Origin: Pedobacter sp. Leaf170
Lineage (GTDB): Bacteria > Bacteroidota > Bacteroidia > Sphingobacteriales > Sphingobacteriaceae
Assembly: GCF_920984665.1 (NCBI RefSeq)
Contig: NZ_CAKLBP010000003.1
Coordinates: 378,960 to 442,959 of the forward strand
Length of the DNA: 64,000 nt
Reading direction: 5' to 3'
Part shown: positions 27,094-36,475 of the stretch, in pieces
Position numbering within the stretch: position 1 is the stretch's first letter
How the letters are laid out: each line of letters opens with the position of its first letter
Made by a program: the position numbers and the translations under genes
The notes under the pieces: generated by a model
Databases searched by the model: none
Seen by the model: the letters and a program-made list of their open reading frames with translations, nothing else
What the model was told of the DNA's origin: nothing

Positions 27094-28532
27094 TAATTGG
27101 GTTTAAATTGATTGGTTAAAGGATTATCTGTTCGGAAAGGTAAAGCTGGTAAACCATTATTATATAAATTTCCTTTCGGATTTTCGGACCAGTTGTAGCG
27201 AACCTTTTTAGGGTTTTTAACTTCTGGAGCACTCAGCACAATGTCTGTACCTTTCTGAAAAGCGGTTGCTTTAGTGTACTTATTATCATGACCGGCAATT
27301 TCAAAACCTGTAAAATCATCTCTAGTAGGTGACACAAAAAATTTCAGGTTTTCGAAACTTAAAATGACATATTGCATATAGATGCGCTTTTTTTTCAGGG
27401 TCGGCCCAGAGAAATCTATTTTTTGCTGATAGGTTTTGCCCAAAGCTAAAAGCGCTAGTCGCCTGCCCACTTCCCACTTACAGGTTGGGTGCAAATCAGC
27501 ACCATTATCATTCAAATCATTGGTAGAAATCATTCCCGTATTTGGCATACGTAATATTTGCTGTTGGGCTTCCCAAAAATTCGGCAGCGTTTCTACAGTC
27601 AATGTTACTTTATCACTTTTTTGCTTACTGTAATCGTATGGCGCAATCTGGACATAGTAAAAAGGCATATCCTTTTCATCCCAGGCTTTCCGCCAGAGGT
27701 TAATTAATGTTTTTAATTTAAACGAATAACTAATGGTTTCATTCAAAAAGCAATTTGTTTCGCCTTGATACCAGAGAAAACCACGGATTTTAAATTTGGA
27801 AAGTGGCTCAATCATCGGTGTATAAAATTTTCCAGGGTCGTTACTAACCTTTTGGTTCTGAAAATATTTTTCCTGATTAAAAGCTTCGGGAGCAATCCAG
27901 GGTTCTATGGCGCTGCCAGAAACCGAAGAAGAGATTATCCCGACAGGAATACCTAATTTATGTTGTAGTTCTTTGGCGAAAAAATAACCAACTGCTGAAA
28001 ATGCCTTTAGCGCTGAATCTTTCGCAACCGCCCAGCTTTTGTGAATGGAATCAGGTTTAATTAATTGTTTCCTGTTTACCAGAAAAATCCTGATTTCTTC
28101 GTTTTCCGCTTTTTCGACTTCATCTGCAGGGAAACCAAGTTTTTCATTTTTAGGTTTCGAAATTTTAGCCAGCTTACGCATTTGATATTCCATGTTCGAT
28201 TGACCGGAACAAAGCCAAACTTCGCCAACCAAAATATTGCTGAGCTCAATTTTATTGGAGCCGTTGATGGTCATGGTTTGCGGTTTTGCAGATGTTTTCA
28301 AGGGCGCTAAAACCACCAGCCAATTGCCGTTTTTATCTGTTACAGTTTGTTTGGTTTGACCAGCAAAATTAACTTCTACTTTTTCCTCAGGAGATGCATA
28401 ACCCCAAATATTAATGGATTTATCGCGTTGCAAAACCATATTGCTCGATAAAATTTGCGGCAACAGGATTTTTGCGTTAGCGGAAAATGAAAATAATGCA
28501 AAAATTGCAGTGAACATTAAAGATTGCCACAT
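27093..28532 (-). CDS. Sialate-O-acetylesterase-like SGNH esterase
   Basis: About 479 aa from the ATG at 28532, giving the signal peptide MWQSLMFTAIFALFSFSANA. The frame stays open to 28817, but those 95 extra residues are read from repeats and are probably not the native start. The SGNH hydrolase shows GEVWLCSGQSNMEYQM (nucleophile Ser), FLWYQGETNC (block III) and DNGADLHPTCKWEVGRRL (Asp/His block). A beta-sandwich (ILLPQILSSNMVLQRD) precedes it. In pectin loci such enzymes remove O-acetyl groups from backbone or side-chain sugars. Coupled to the GH2 gene downstream by a 1-bp overlap. Confidence 0.88.
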   Translation of the reverse strand: MWQSLMFTAIFALFSFSANAKILLPQILSSNMVLQRDKSINIWGYASPEEKVEVNFAGQTKQTVTDKNGNWLVVLAPLKTSAKPQTMTINGSNKIELSNILVGEVWLCSGQSNMEYQMRKLAKISKPKNEKLGFPADEVEKAENEEIRIFLVNRKQLIKPDSIHKSWAVAKDSALKAFSAVGYFFAKELQHKLGIPVGIISSSVSGSAIEPWIAPEAFNQEKYFQNQKVSNDPGKFYTPMIEPLSKFKIRGFLWYQGETNCFLNETISYSFKLKTLINLWRKAWDEKDMPFYYVQIAPYDYSKQKSDKVTLTVETLPNFWEAQQQILRMPNTGMISTNDLNDNGADLHPTCKWEVGRRLALLALGKTYQQKIDFSGPTLKKKRIYMQYVILSFENLKFFVSPTRDDFTGFEIAGHDNKYTKATAFQKGTDIVLSAPEVKNPKKVRYNWSENPKGNLYNNGLPALPFRTDNPLTNQFKPN

Positions 28533-28562
28533 TTTACCATTTCCCGATGACGATTGCACTCC

Positions 28563-28794
28563 CGTCATTTCGAGCAAAGTGAAACGTTGTCGAGAAATCT
28601 TTTTTGTTAGGTTCAAAGATTTCTCGGCTCTGCTCGAAATGACGGTAAGAGGCGATTGCTTTTCCGAAAATTCGGAACTATCTGTACCAAGCAATGACGA
28701 TAATGCATGTGTCATTGCGAAGCCGGGCTTGTGCGAGCTGAAGCAATCTAATTTATCGAATGAGATTGCTTCGTCGTTCCTCCTCGCAATGACG
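28563..28794. repeat. Composite repeat block (family B, half element, family A)
   Basis: Family B at 28563-28644 (CGTCATTTCGAGCAAAGTGA plus AACG, right arm ending GCTCGAAATGACG). Half element at 28653-28699 (gattgcttttccgaaaattcgg...agcaatgacg), which also occurs at about 19596-19640. Family A with the long arm at 28711-28794. The block is open on the minus strand and joins the SGNH esterase frame. Confidence 0.85.
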
Positions 28795-28818
28795 ATGTGT
28801 TTAATGTTCCTTCCCATC

Positions 28819-30645
28819 CTAAAATCCTTCCGTTTTTAAATACTTAATCGAGTAAACCGCTTCTTTTTTCTCTGATTCACCTGCATTTTTTAAATCATAA
28901 GTCTGGTCGGCAGGTGTATCTACATTTGGAAAACGACGCGTTGCTCCTGTACGAAAAACAATTCGAGAAACATCAGCAACTGGTTGATAAGCTAAACTTA
29001 ATGAGGCTTCTTTACCATTAACTGTAAGCGTGTAAAATCTGGTATGCGCATCCAATTTCAATTTGATATTATAGCTTTTGCCAGCTTCATATTTCATAAA
29101 ATTTTTATAACGGGCACCAGCTTTTCCACTTAAATTTCCAGCTGTATCAAAAGTTAAGCGAACACTTGCCATACCTTTTGCATCTTGTAATTCAATCTCC
29201 AGTAAACCGAAATCATTTTGCTTTGGCGTTACCGAGAATGATGTGATTATCTTTTTCGATGCCGGAAAAATTCTTTCAGCCTTTGCGTAATCAAATGGGT
29301 CTTTATCTCTTAAAACTAAAAGGCTATTTTCTACTTTTACAGGCGCCCACAGCGGACTATAAATATTCCAATCATCAAGTTCTTTTCCTTTTGTTAATTT
29401 GCTAAAATCATCATCAGCATGTTGCAGCGCCTTTTCATTTACGGGCAAAGGAACTGAAGAAACCCAAATATCTTCCTTGTTCATGCTGTAGGTAACCCAC
29501 AACTTCCCGTCAGCGGGTTTTCCATTACCTTCAATAATGCCACGAACATACTGCGGACCATAAGATTTGTAATTTCCACCATAACGCATTGGTGTAATTT
29601 CGCCGTGAATTAATAATAAGTTCGTGTAATCTAAACCGTTTTTACTGGTCGAAATTGCCAAAGGCCACCTATATTCAGATGGGTTATAAACCGTTGCATA
29701 ATTTCCATCAGCAGTTTTCTGTCCCCAGAATTTGGCATTACTATTTACAAAACCTGGTGCACGTGTGGCGTTTTCGGGCCAGCCTTTACCATTATCATTG
29801 CTAATTGCAGTTAGTGCATTTTTCCATAAACCAACTACTCTTCCATCAGGTAAATGGTAATAATTAAAGGCTTTATATTGCTTTTGCAAAGTAATTAATG
29901 GGTCTTTTCTATCGGCTTCCTCATTCCATTGCTGCGTCATTAACTTATTGGCAAGCAACTCATTACACGCAGCAACAAAAGCTTTATTTTTGCTTTTTGT
30001 ATAGTACGGATATTTTGTATTTTTTTCTGAATAACCCGGATTGTAATGAATAAAATAAATTGGACCATATTTGCCATCCGCTTGTATTTCTCGAACTGCT
30101 CTACCAATTCCATGCCCATCATTCGGGTCGTCTTTTGCATCAAAACTAATGGCATAAAATCCTAAAACAAGAAATACATTTTTTGTTGAAACATAAAAAC
30201 CCATTCGCTGATGCATAACCGCATCTAAATCTTTAGCTACATCCGTTCTGCCTTCTTTGGTGGTTCCATCTGCAATTCTGTAAACCGGAAAAATTACATC
30301 AGGTTTCGTCCAGGTGTAACCATCAGCAGAAGATTGCAAAAATGTTTGTCCTGGCGGGATGCTTTCTCCAACCTTATCACTCAAATATTCTACAAAAAAT
30401 TTATTGTTCCAATAAGCCAACATTGGCGCATGATTATATGTCCAGCCGAAGTTTTCGGCTAATTCTGGATGTTCTCTGTTTGCCCTGAAAGTCTGAATAT
30501 TGTGGACTCCAATTACCGGCGCAAGTTGCCCGTGATGATAATCGGCATTAACCAAAGTTTTACCTGTATAACGAACGGTATCTTGCGCCTGCGATTTTGC
30601 AAATACAAATGGTAAGACTAAATAAAGTATTTTAAATATTTTCAT
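28819..30645 (-). CDS. Secreted beta-propeller protein, possible glycoside hydrolase
   Basis: About 608 aa from the ATG at 30645 (signal MKIFKILYLVLPFVFAKSQA). The frame upstream begins at a GTG inside a repeat and is unlikely to be used. N-terminal two-thirds look like a sialidase-type or seven-bladed propeller: DYHHGQLAPVIGVHNIQTFR, FGWTYNHAPMLAYWNNKFFV, GQTFLQSSADGYTWTKP, YRWPLAISTSKNGLDYTNLL. The C-terminal 170 residues look like a concanavalin-type beta-sandwich (DDWNIYSPLWAPVKVENSLL, FYTLTVNGKEASLSL). I do not know the enzyme family. GH145-type propellers are one candidate, since His-rich N-terminal segments are functional there. Context says a pectic side-chain enzyme. Confidence 0.7.
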   Translation of the reverse strand: MKIFKILYLVLPFVFAKSQAQDTVRYTGKTLVNADYHHGQLAPVIGVHNIQTFRANREHPELAENFGWTYNHAPMLAYWNNKFFVEYLSDKVGESIPPGQTFLQSSADGYTWTKPDVIFPVYRIADGTTKEGRTDVAKDLDAVMHQRMGFYVSTKNVFLVLGFYAISFDAKDDPNDGHGIGRAVREIQADGKYGPIYFIHYNPGYSEKNTKYPYYTKSKNKAFVAACNELLANKLMTQQWNEEADRKDPLITLQKQYKAFNYYHLPDGRVVGLWKNALTAISNDNGKGWPENATRAPGFVNSNAKFWGQKTADGNYATVYNPSEYRWPLAISTSKNGLDYTNLLLIHGEITPMRYGGNYKSYGPQYVRGIIEGNGKPADGKLWVTYSMNKEDIWVSSVPLPVNEKALQHADDDFSKLTKGKELDDWNIYSPLWAPVKVENSLLVLRDKDPFDYAKAERIFPASKKIITSFSVTPKQNDFGLLEIELQDAKGMASVRLTFDTAGNLSGKAGARYKNFMKYEAGKSYNIKLKLDAHTRFYTLTVNGKEASLSLAYQPVADVSRIVFRTGATRRFPNVDTPADQTYDLKNAGESEKKEAVYSIKYLKTEGF

Positions 30646-30659
30646 TTTATTATGCATTT

Positions 30660-30723
30660 CGTCATTGCGAGGCACGAAGCAATCTCATCAGCAAATTAGA
30701 TTGCTTCGTGCCTCGCAATGACG
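30660..30723. repeat. Perfect 26-bp-arm inverted repeat, archetype of family A
   Basis: Left arm 30660-30685 (CGTCATTGCGAGGCACGAAG plus CAATCT), 12-nt loop catcagcaaatt, right arm 30698-30723, the exact reverse complement. This is the cleanest copy and probably the ancestral form. It lies 10 bp from the GH43 stop at 30734 and 15 bp from the next gene's start. Confidence 0.92.
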
Positions 30724-30733
30724 AGGTGGTTAT

Positions 30734-31660
30734 TTACTTCCTCAACCTCTCAATCACTTTCCTTTTTACTTTTATAATAGTTCCATGTTTATGTCCTTCG
30801 GGGATAGAAACCTCGGAACTTACATCCTTAAAATTTTTGAAATCTGATGTTTTGTAAGCTGAATAGGTTTTTTGTCCATAAGCATCAAAATAAATCAGGT
30901 AATCGTTTTTAACTTTCACAACCGTTGGTCCTTCTGTTAATTTCGGACTAAATGTTTCAGAAACATTTTTATACGGACCTAAAGCATCATCCGCGAAAGC
31001 AACTTTTAAATTTCGATTTGGCCGGGTGTTATCCTTTAAAACCAATACATAATCTTTGGCAGCTCGTTTTACAATTACTGCATCAATCACGCTAAAACCA
31101 GGATCTAAAAATAATTTTGTTTCAGAGAATGATTTAAAATCCTTCGTGGTGATGCTGTACATTCGATGGTTATTTTCTTCCTCTTCAATACCTTTTTCAA
31201 AACGAAATGGTATGGTTGATGCCCAAATGATTACAAATTCTTTCTTTTCGTCATCATAAAAAATTTCTGGCGCCCAAACATTAACCGTTTTAGGCTCATG
31301 CGCCATAACCGGAAGAAATTTTTGCTCACTCCAATGAATTAAATCCTTCGAACTGGCGTAACCAAAACCCTTATCTCCTTTCCAGCTGCATGTCCATACC
31401 AAATAAAATGTACCATCCGGACCTTGAGCAATTGATGGATCACGCATTACTTTTTGCGTACCAACCGCTGGTTTGAGAAATGTTTTATTTAAATCTGTCC
31501 AATGATAGGCATCGTAGCTGTATAAATATCTCAAACCTTCGTTTGCAGGTTCGTGAAATGAAGTGAATAAATACGCTTGATTAGAGCAAGATGTTAATCC
31601 ACACAAAACCAGGCCAATTATAGCTAAGCGAAATGATGATATGATTGATGATTTTAACAC
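30734..31660 (-). CDS. GH43-like five-bladed propeller lipoprotein
   Basis: 308 aa. Lipoprotein signal ends VLCGLTSCSN (Cys25), so it is membrane-anchored in the periplasm or at the surface. GH43-type residues: Asp74 in VMRDPSIAQGPDGTFYLVWT, Glu132 in VWAPEIFYDD, Asp193 in FSVIDAVIVK (pKa-modulating position) and Glu243 in LTEGPTVVKV (acid position). Short, single-domain members like this are usually arabinofuranosidases, xylosidases or galactosidases. The basic C-terminus (KRKVIERLRK) is short. Repeats fill both flanking gaps. Confidence 0.8.
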   Translation of the reverse strand: MLKSSIISSFRLAIIGLVLCGLTSCSNQAYLFTSFHEPANEGLRYLYSYDAYHWTDLNKTFLKPAVGTQKVMRDPSIAQGPDGTFYLVWTCSWKGDKGFGYASSKDLIHWSEQKFLPVMAHEPKTVNVWAPEIFYDDEKKEFVIIWASTIPFRFEKGIEEEENNHRMYSITTKDFKSFSETKLFLDPGFSVIDAVIVKRAAKDYVLVLKDNTRPNRNLKVAFADDALGPYKNVSETFSPKLTEGPTVVKVKNDYLIYFDAYGQKTYSAYKTSDFKNFKDVSSEVSIPEGHKHGTIIKVKRKVIERLRK

Positions 31661-31898
31661 TTATTATTCTATTTGATAATTTCCTTTATCTACTATTTTT
31701 GTAGCGGTCGTCATTTCGACCACAGTGGAGAAATCTTTGAACCAGCATATAAAGTTCAAAGATTTCTCTGTTTCGCTATGCTTTAGTAGCAATGACGTTC
31801 ACGGCAGTCGTCATTGCGAAGTCGGGTTTGTGTGAGCTGAAGCAATCTGTCTTGTAAAATAAAATGCTTGGTCGTTCCTCCTCACAATGAAAGGCTGC
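31661..31898. repeat. 238-bp spacer with family-B and family-A repeats
   Basis: Family B at 31709-31797 (CGTCATTTCGACCACAGTGG plus AGAAATCTTTG, complementary CAAAGATTTCTC) and a decayed family A at 31809-31890 with the long left arm GCGAAGTCGGGTTTGTGTGA plus GCTGAAGCAATCT. No gene seen. Confidence 0.8.
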
Positions 31899-33299
31899 CT
31901 ATACCTTATCCAATATCAAAACCCAATCATTTCCATTTGCAGCATCACCTGGTGGATTAAATTCCTTAATGCCTTTGTTTTCAAATTCCCCTATAACAGT
32001 CGTTTTTCCTGTTCTTGGGTCAAACCACGATGCAGTTACATCATCGCCATCGGTTTTGCCCAATTGTACACTAAAAGTTTTACCCGTGTAAGTGTAGAAC
32101 ATTGCATATTCCTCTCCCCTTGTGGCTAAAACCCGATCGTACTTTTCACCATTAGTACCTGCAACCAAAGTTTGGTCTGGCACTCTGTCGAAATAAGAAC
32201 GCGAAAGCATTAAATCTTTCAGGAATTTCATTTGCGTTGCACCCTTAGCATTCAATGCTATATCCCAGGTATCATTTGGACCATAAGCGGGTTTCAAATC
32301 CGTTTTTTTATACATCTGCATTACTGAATTATGACCGTAGGTATAGCCAAAAGCACCTGCAAAAACCGACCAGTAGCCATAACGGCGAACATCAGCGTCA
32401 TTCCATCGAGGTTCTCTTGTATCATGCAAACCTTGCGGAATATCTTCGTAAGATGGCTCTCCATCAATCGTTGGTTTGTTTGGCTTAAGTTTATAATCGG
32501 CTTCTATGTACTTCCAATTATCCTCGCCATAATGCAATTTCTCTTTAGCAGAAGTATCTTGGTTATAACGGCGATGGCCGGATTGAACCATATCAAAATC
32601 GCTCCATTTCGAATCGTGAAACCAAGCTGAAGAAGCTGTTCTACCTCTTGGATGAAACGTAATTAAATGATTTGGGTCGTTCGCTCTTAATGTTTCACCA
32701 ATTGTATTCCAAACTTTTAAGCCATCACTGCCCCTAATATCTCCACCATTTAACCAAATAATATTCCATTTGTCTTTATATCTATCAGCCAAAAACTTAG
32801 CGTAAGCTTTCGCTTGAGCTTCATTAACCTTTTTCTCTTTAACATTTGTACCCCAAACCGGAACCAAAGCCATATATAAACCCTTTTCTGCAGCTTTATC
32901 AATAGCATAATCTACATGATCCCAATAATCGTAAGCGGTAGAATCTTTAAAATCGCTTTTATCTGTAACAACAGGTATTGAAACATTCTTGGCAACCAAA
33001 GCAGAATCGCCATAGATATTTTTGGCTGCAACATCATGTAGAACCATTACCTGAATCACATTAAAACCTTTTTGCTTTCTATCCTCGAGATAAGTATTGG
33101 TTTCTTCCCTATTTAAACGACTAAACAACAGCCAACCTGTATCGCCTAACCAAAAAAACGGCTTTCCATCTCCGTTACTAAAAAAGCGTCCGTTATCAGA
33201 TACTAATAAACTTTTATCACCAAAATGGGGTTTTTCTTTACATCCAAATGCGAGCAGGCTGATAAGAAGTAGAAAGTATAGTTTAGATTTTGGCATCAT
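31899..33299 (-). CDS. Apiosidase-like GH140 lipoprotein
   Basis: 466 aa, DUF4038/GH140 TIM-barrel family, whose characterised member removes apiose-linked side chains from RG-II. Lipobox LLAFGC with Cys20. Family signature FWLGDTGWLLFSRLNREE (49-66) then YLEDRKQKGFNVIQVMV. Catalytic candidates are Asp187 in WLNGGDIRG and Glu281 in TIDGEPSYED, the positions expected for acid/base and nucleophile. The C-terminal beta domain contains AMFYTYTGKTFSVQLG and ASWFDPRTGKT. Two bp after the beta-helix gene upstream, so co-translated. It is the strongest single marker that the locus handles RG-II or another apiose-bearing pectin. Confidence 0.85.
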   Translation of the reverse strand: MMPKSKLYFLLLISLLAFGCKEKPHFGDKSLLVSDNGRFFSNGDGKPFFWLGDTGWLLFSRLNREETNTYLEDRKQKGFNVIQVMVLHDVAAKNIYGDSALVAKNVSIPVVTDKSDFKDSTAYDYWDHVDYAIDKAAEKGLYMALVPVWGTNVKEKKVNEAQAKAYAKFLADRYKDKWNIIWLNGGDIRGSDGLKVWNTIGETLRANDPNHLITFHPRGRTASSAWFHDSKWSDFDMVQSGHRRYNQDTSAKEKLHYGEDNWKYIEADYKLKPNKPTIDGEPSYEDIPQGLHDTREPRWNDADVRRYGYWSVFAGAFGYTYGHNSVMQMYKKTDLKPAYGPNDTWDIALNAKGATQMKFLKDLMLSRSYFDRVPDQTLVAGTNGEKYDRVLATRGEEYAMFYTYTGKTFSVQLGKTDGDDVTASWFDPRTGKTTVIGEFENKGIKEFNPPGDAANGNDWVLILDKV

Positions 33300-33301
33300 A
33301 A

Positions 33302-36300
33302 TTATATTTTATTAATGAAGATGAGCTCATCTCCAGTTCCAACTTTATTAATTTTTGAAATAGATTGACCATTTATTTTTTCTTCCTTAACCAATACACC
33401 GGTTTTAGGATTGAATATCTTCACATTAAATTTTCCAGCAGTTTTAGTTAAATCTAAACTGATAACATCTGTTGATGCGTTATAAAACAGATAAGTTTTG
33501 CCTGCATTTTCCAAACCATATTGCTGGCCATTTTTCCCTATCGGGATGATTGTTTTTAATGTTGATATGGCATTTAAAACAGACTTATCGAGATTTTGAA
33601 CATTACTTAAAGAACCTCCAGCCATCAAAACTGCCCAACCAAAAGCATCAAAATTATCTCCTGAGTACATTACTGCCTTTTCAGGAAATTTAGTTTTATA
33701 TTCAGATACCGCATGATAAACCTCCTGGAAAGATGTTTTCTTTGGTTTTAGTAAACGGGCATGCTGGCGAGGCGCTAAATTTTGCCCGCCTTGTGGTGCA
33801 TAAGCCGTTCCATCTGCCTGGTAATGCCAATATTTGATATCGATTAAATCCACAACGTTTGCCCTTTCTTTATCCGCCAAAATAGCATCCTGAACATCTT
33901 TAGTTACGCTTAAACCAATAATCGGGTGTTTGCCGGTTTCTTTTTCCCAATCTTTTATGGTATCAATCCAAAACTGAACAAAATGCAGCGGACCAGTAAA
34001 TTCTGCACCGATTAATTGAATAACGCCGGTATTTCCATCGAAATTTTTTAAACATTTCCTGATGTACGCTCTGTGTATCGCTTTGCGATTTTCATTGCTG
34101 ATATCGTAAAACTGCTCGGCCATAAAAATACGTTTGTCTCCCGCATAGGGAACCGGTTCCGGGAAACCTGTATTGTTTATATTATTCGCCGTACGCCATG
34201 GAAAATCAGCATAATGTGCGCCTGCTTCGATAATATTATGCTGAAAATAATTTTCGTGAATTAAGATTAAGCTCTTTTGGTCGGCCAGGTTTGCAAAAGT
34301 TTTTAACCTATCCCAATACCACAGATTATACTTTGTAATGTCGTATTTACTTAAACCATCCCAGGCCTTCCCCTGTCCGCTACGGGCGAAAGGCAGCTCA
34401 TAAAACGGCGCCCAAACTTCTCCATCCATGCGGCGAATGCGCTCATGGTCGTCTCTTCTTCTATCGTACCAAAGACCATAATTATGGTCTAACACTTTAA
34501 CCAAGCCATTTTTCATAGAATCGGTTATTGCATTCAAATCATCAGTTAAGCCATTTCCCTCACGACCAGGAACAAAACGGGTAGCATGAAATTTAGTTTT
34601 CTTTAAACCATGCGGACGAGCACTACCACTCCACCATGGCACATCTTGCCTATCGCCAACAACAATTTGATTGCCGCGTACCAACCAACCATTTTTGATG
34701 GTTGCGGCTTCAGCCAGTTTTATTTCAACAACTTTATCTAAACCAATGTTATCAATCGTTTTCGCATCTTTTGGTTCTGTTGATATTTTATTTCGCTCAG
34801 TTGCTGCATCAATATATTCGGCAACTGTTAAAGTGGGTTTAACTGCAAGTTTGGTTAATTTCTGCGCAACATCTACAGGCGGACTGCTCGAGGCTTCGGT
34901 TTCAACAGGTAGCAGAAATGTTCTGGTTTCAACCCCATTACCTAATCTATCTTTAAGTTGAGCATAGTATAAACTGCGAGGCTGAATTTGCTCGTTGGAC
35001 ATATCCCAATAACCATTTCCAGAAAACTGGGCCCACGTTCCGAAAGCCCAGTTTTGAGCTGTTGGAGGTTGTGGATTATCTACTCTTGCTGCACTGCATT
35101 GCCAAAAAACGCTGTTTGCAGCACTCCAGCCAGCACCTTGCCCATCCTGGCCTCTGTTTAAGTAACTCAAGGCTTGTCCATCGATATTTACAATATCAAA
35201 CAGAACGCCCGATGCCCAACTATCAATTGTACCGCTGAAACTAAATGGCAGATAGGATTGGCATTGTACGAAAACATTTGGACCTGAAGCGCAGAAACCT
35301 ACTGCAAAATCGTGGTAACCAAATTCAGCATATAATCTTTGAAAAAGTGTTTGCTGTCCAGTTGTTAAAAATGTAAACCTGCGTTCGCCACCAATTTCAG
35401 AAATTGGTGCTAATGATTTACAATCTTCAACGGTAATGCGCTTTGCCGTTTCTAAAACATTTACTGCAGAACCTGCAAAATGTTCAAAAACCACCTGACG
35501 AACCCATGCATCTTCTACGTTTTCTAAACAGATGGCTGTCCAGCGATGGTATTCATCTTTAATATTTTCCTTGTGATAATCAGACTCTACCTTTATATTC
35601 TCGACACCAGAATTTGAAATTCTTCCATTCCATTGGTATTTTGAAATGGTTGCCCCACCAAATTTAGCATCAAGTGCTGTGGTAATTGGAACATCAATAG
35701 TAATAACAGCGCCATTTACAGCAGTAATTTTTCTATCGAAATGAATATCTCTTGTCCCAGGTTTCCAACCTAAAGCACTTTCGCCACCACCAAATTCTAC
35801 GGTCTTTAAGGTTTCTATCCACTCTTTAGTTGACGGACGATGAATAACTATTTTATCGCCAACTTTAAAACCCGATGCATTTGCTACAGTAAGTTTGGTT
35901 GAATTAACAGGAACGTAATTATCGCTGATAGCAATCGGCTTTTCTTCAATTTTATTGTGCTTACCCAAAATTCTGATAACGCCAATTCTATCTAAACCTG
36001 TAGCAAAAATTTTTGTGCCATTTTCGCCCATTCCTTTGCCACGAAGCACAACGCCTGAAGCAGAAATTTTTAAAGTTCCGGCAACTTCATAAGTTCCTTT
36101 CTCTAATAAAACTGCCCCGCGTAAACCATCTTTCCCGATAGGTAATTTTGAAACATAGTTGATGGCCGATTGAATGCGCAAAGTTGCATCGCCATTTTTT
36201 AATGGAACAATTACTTTAATGTTTGCATTTGGGATTGATTTTTCGCCTGCCATATATCCGGCAAAAGAAAAATCAGGGATACGATTGCCCTGCTCATCAG

Positions 36301-36454
36301 ATGTATAAGCCAATTTACCATCTTTATCTTTAAAAAGAGGCTTAGGTGGCTCAATAGGCTTAGTTTTTTGAGCGAAAGAAATACTTGTAGCAAAAAACAG
36401 TAAAGCCAATATTGGCAATACTTTGATTTTATATAGATGGTTAGTTTTTTGCAT
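33302..36454 (-). CDS. DUF6298-type protein: beta-helix plus C-terminal TIM-barrel-like domain
   Basis: Secreted, 1050 aa, signal ends ATSISFAQ (about 29). Residues about 80-500 form a right-handed beta-helix (LRIQSAINYVSKLPIGKDGL, GAVLLEKGTYEVAGTLKIS, GVVLRGKGMGENGTKIFATG, SNSGVENIKVESDY). Residues about 590-960 look like a glycosidase-type barrel: LDHNYGLWYDRRRDDHERIR, LILIHENYFQHNIIEAGAHY, GVIQLIGAEFTGPLHFVQFW. The end (about 970-1050) is a small beta-sandwich (TYLFYNASTDVISLDLT). I recognise the architecture as DUF6298-like from memory; activity is unknown. First gene of the 36-31 kb group, next to GH140. Confidence 0.75.
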   Translation of the reverse strand: MQKTNHLYKIKVLPILALLFFATSISFAQKTKPIEPPKPLFKDKDGKLAYTSDEQGNRIPDFSFAGYMAGEKSIPNANIKVIVPLKNGDATLRIQSAINYVSKLPIGKDGLRGAVLLEKGTYEVAGTLKISASGVVLRGKGMGENGTKIFATGLDRIGVIRILGKHNKIEEKPIAISDNYVPVNSTKLTVANASGFKVGDKIVIHRPSTKEWIETLKTVEFGGGESALGWKPGTRDIHFDRKITAVNGAVITIDVPITTALDAKFGGATISKYQWNGRISNSGVENIKVESDYHKENIKDEYHRWTAICLENVEDAWVRQVVFEHFAGSAVNVLETAKRITVEDCKSLAPISEIGGERRFTFLTTGQQTLFQRLYAEFGYHDFAVGFCASGPNVFVQCQSYLPFSFSGTIDSWASGVLFDIVNIDGQALSYLNRGQDGQGAGWSAANSVFWQCSAARVDNPQPPTAQNWAFGTWAQFSGNGYWDMSNEQIQPRSLYYAQLKDRLGNGVETRTFLLPVETEASSSPPVDVAQKLTKLAVKPTLTVAEYIDAATERNKISTEPKDAKTIDNIGLDKVVEIKLAEAATIKNGWLVRGNQIVVGDRQDVPWWSGSARPHGLKKTKFHATRFVPGREGNGLTDDLNAITDSMKNGLVKVLDHNYGLWYDRRRDDHERIRRMDGEVWAPFYELPFARSGQGKAWDGLSKYDITKYNLWYWDRLKTFANLADQKSLILIHENYFQHNIIEAGAHYADFPWRTANNINNTGFPEPVPYAGDKRIFMAEQFYDISNENRKAIHRAYIRKCLKNFDGNTGVIQLIGAEFTGPLHFVQFWIDTIKDWEKETGKHPIIGLSVTKDVQDAILADKERANVVDLIDIKYWHYQADGTAYAPQGGQNLAPRQHARLLKPKKTSFQEVYHAVSEYKTKFPEKAVMYSGDNFDAFGWAVLMAGGSLSNVQNLDKSVLNAISTLKTIIPIGKNGQQYGLENAGKTYLFYNASTDVISLDLTKTAGKFNVKIFNPKTGVLVKEEKINGQSISKINKVGTGDELIFINKI

Positions 36455-36475
36455 TTTTTATTTTGTTATATTTTC

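Noticed and set aside
28414..28839. 141-aa plus-strand ORF
   Set aside because: Antisense to the SGNH esterase start and the repeat block; its peptide is the repeat translated in reverse.
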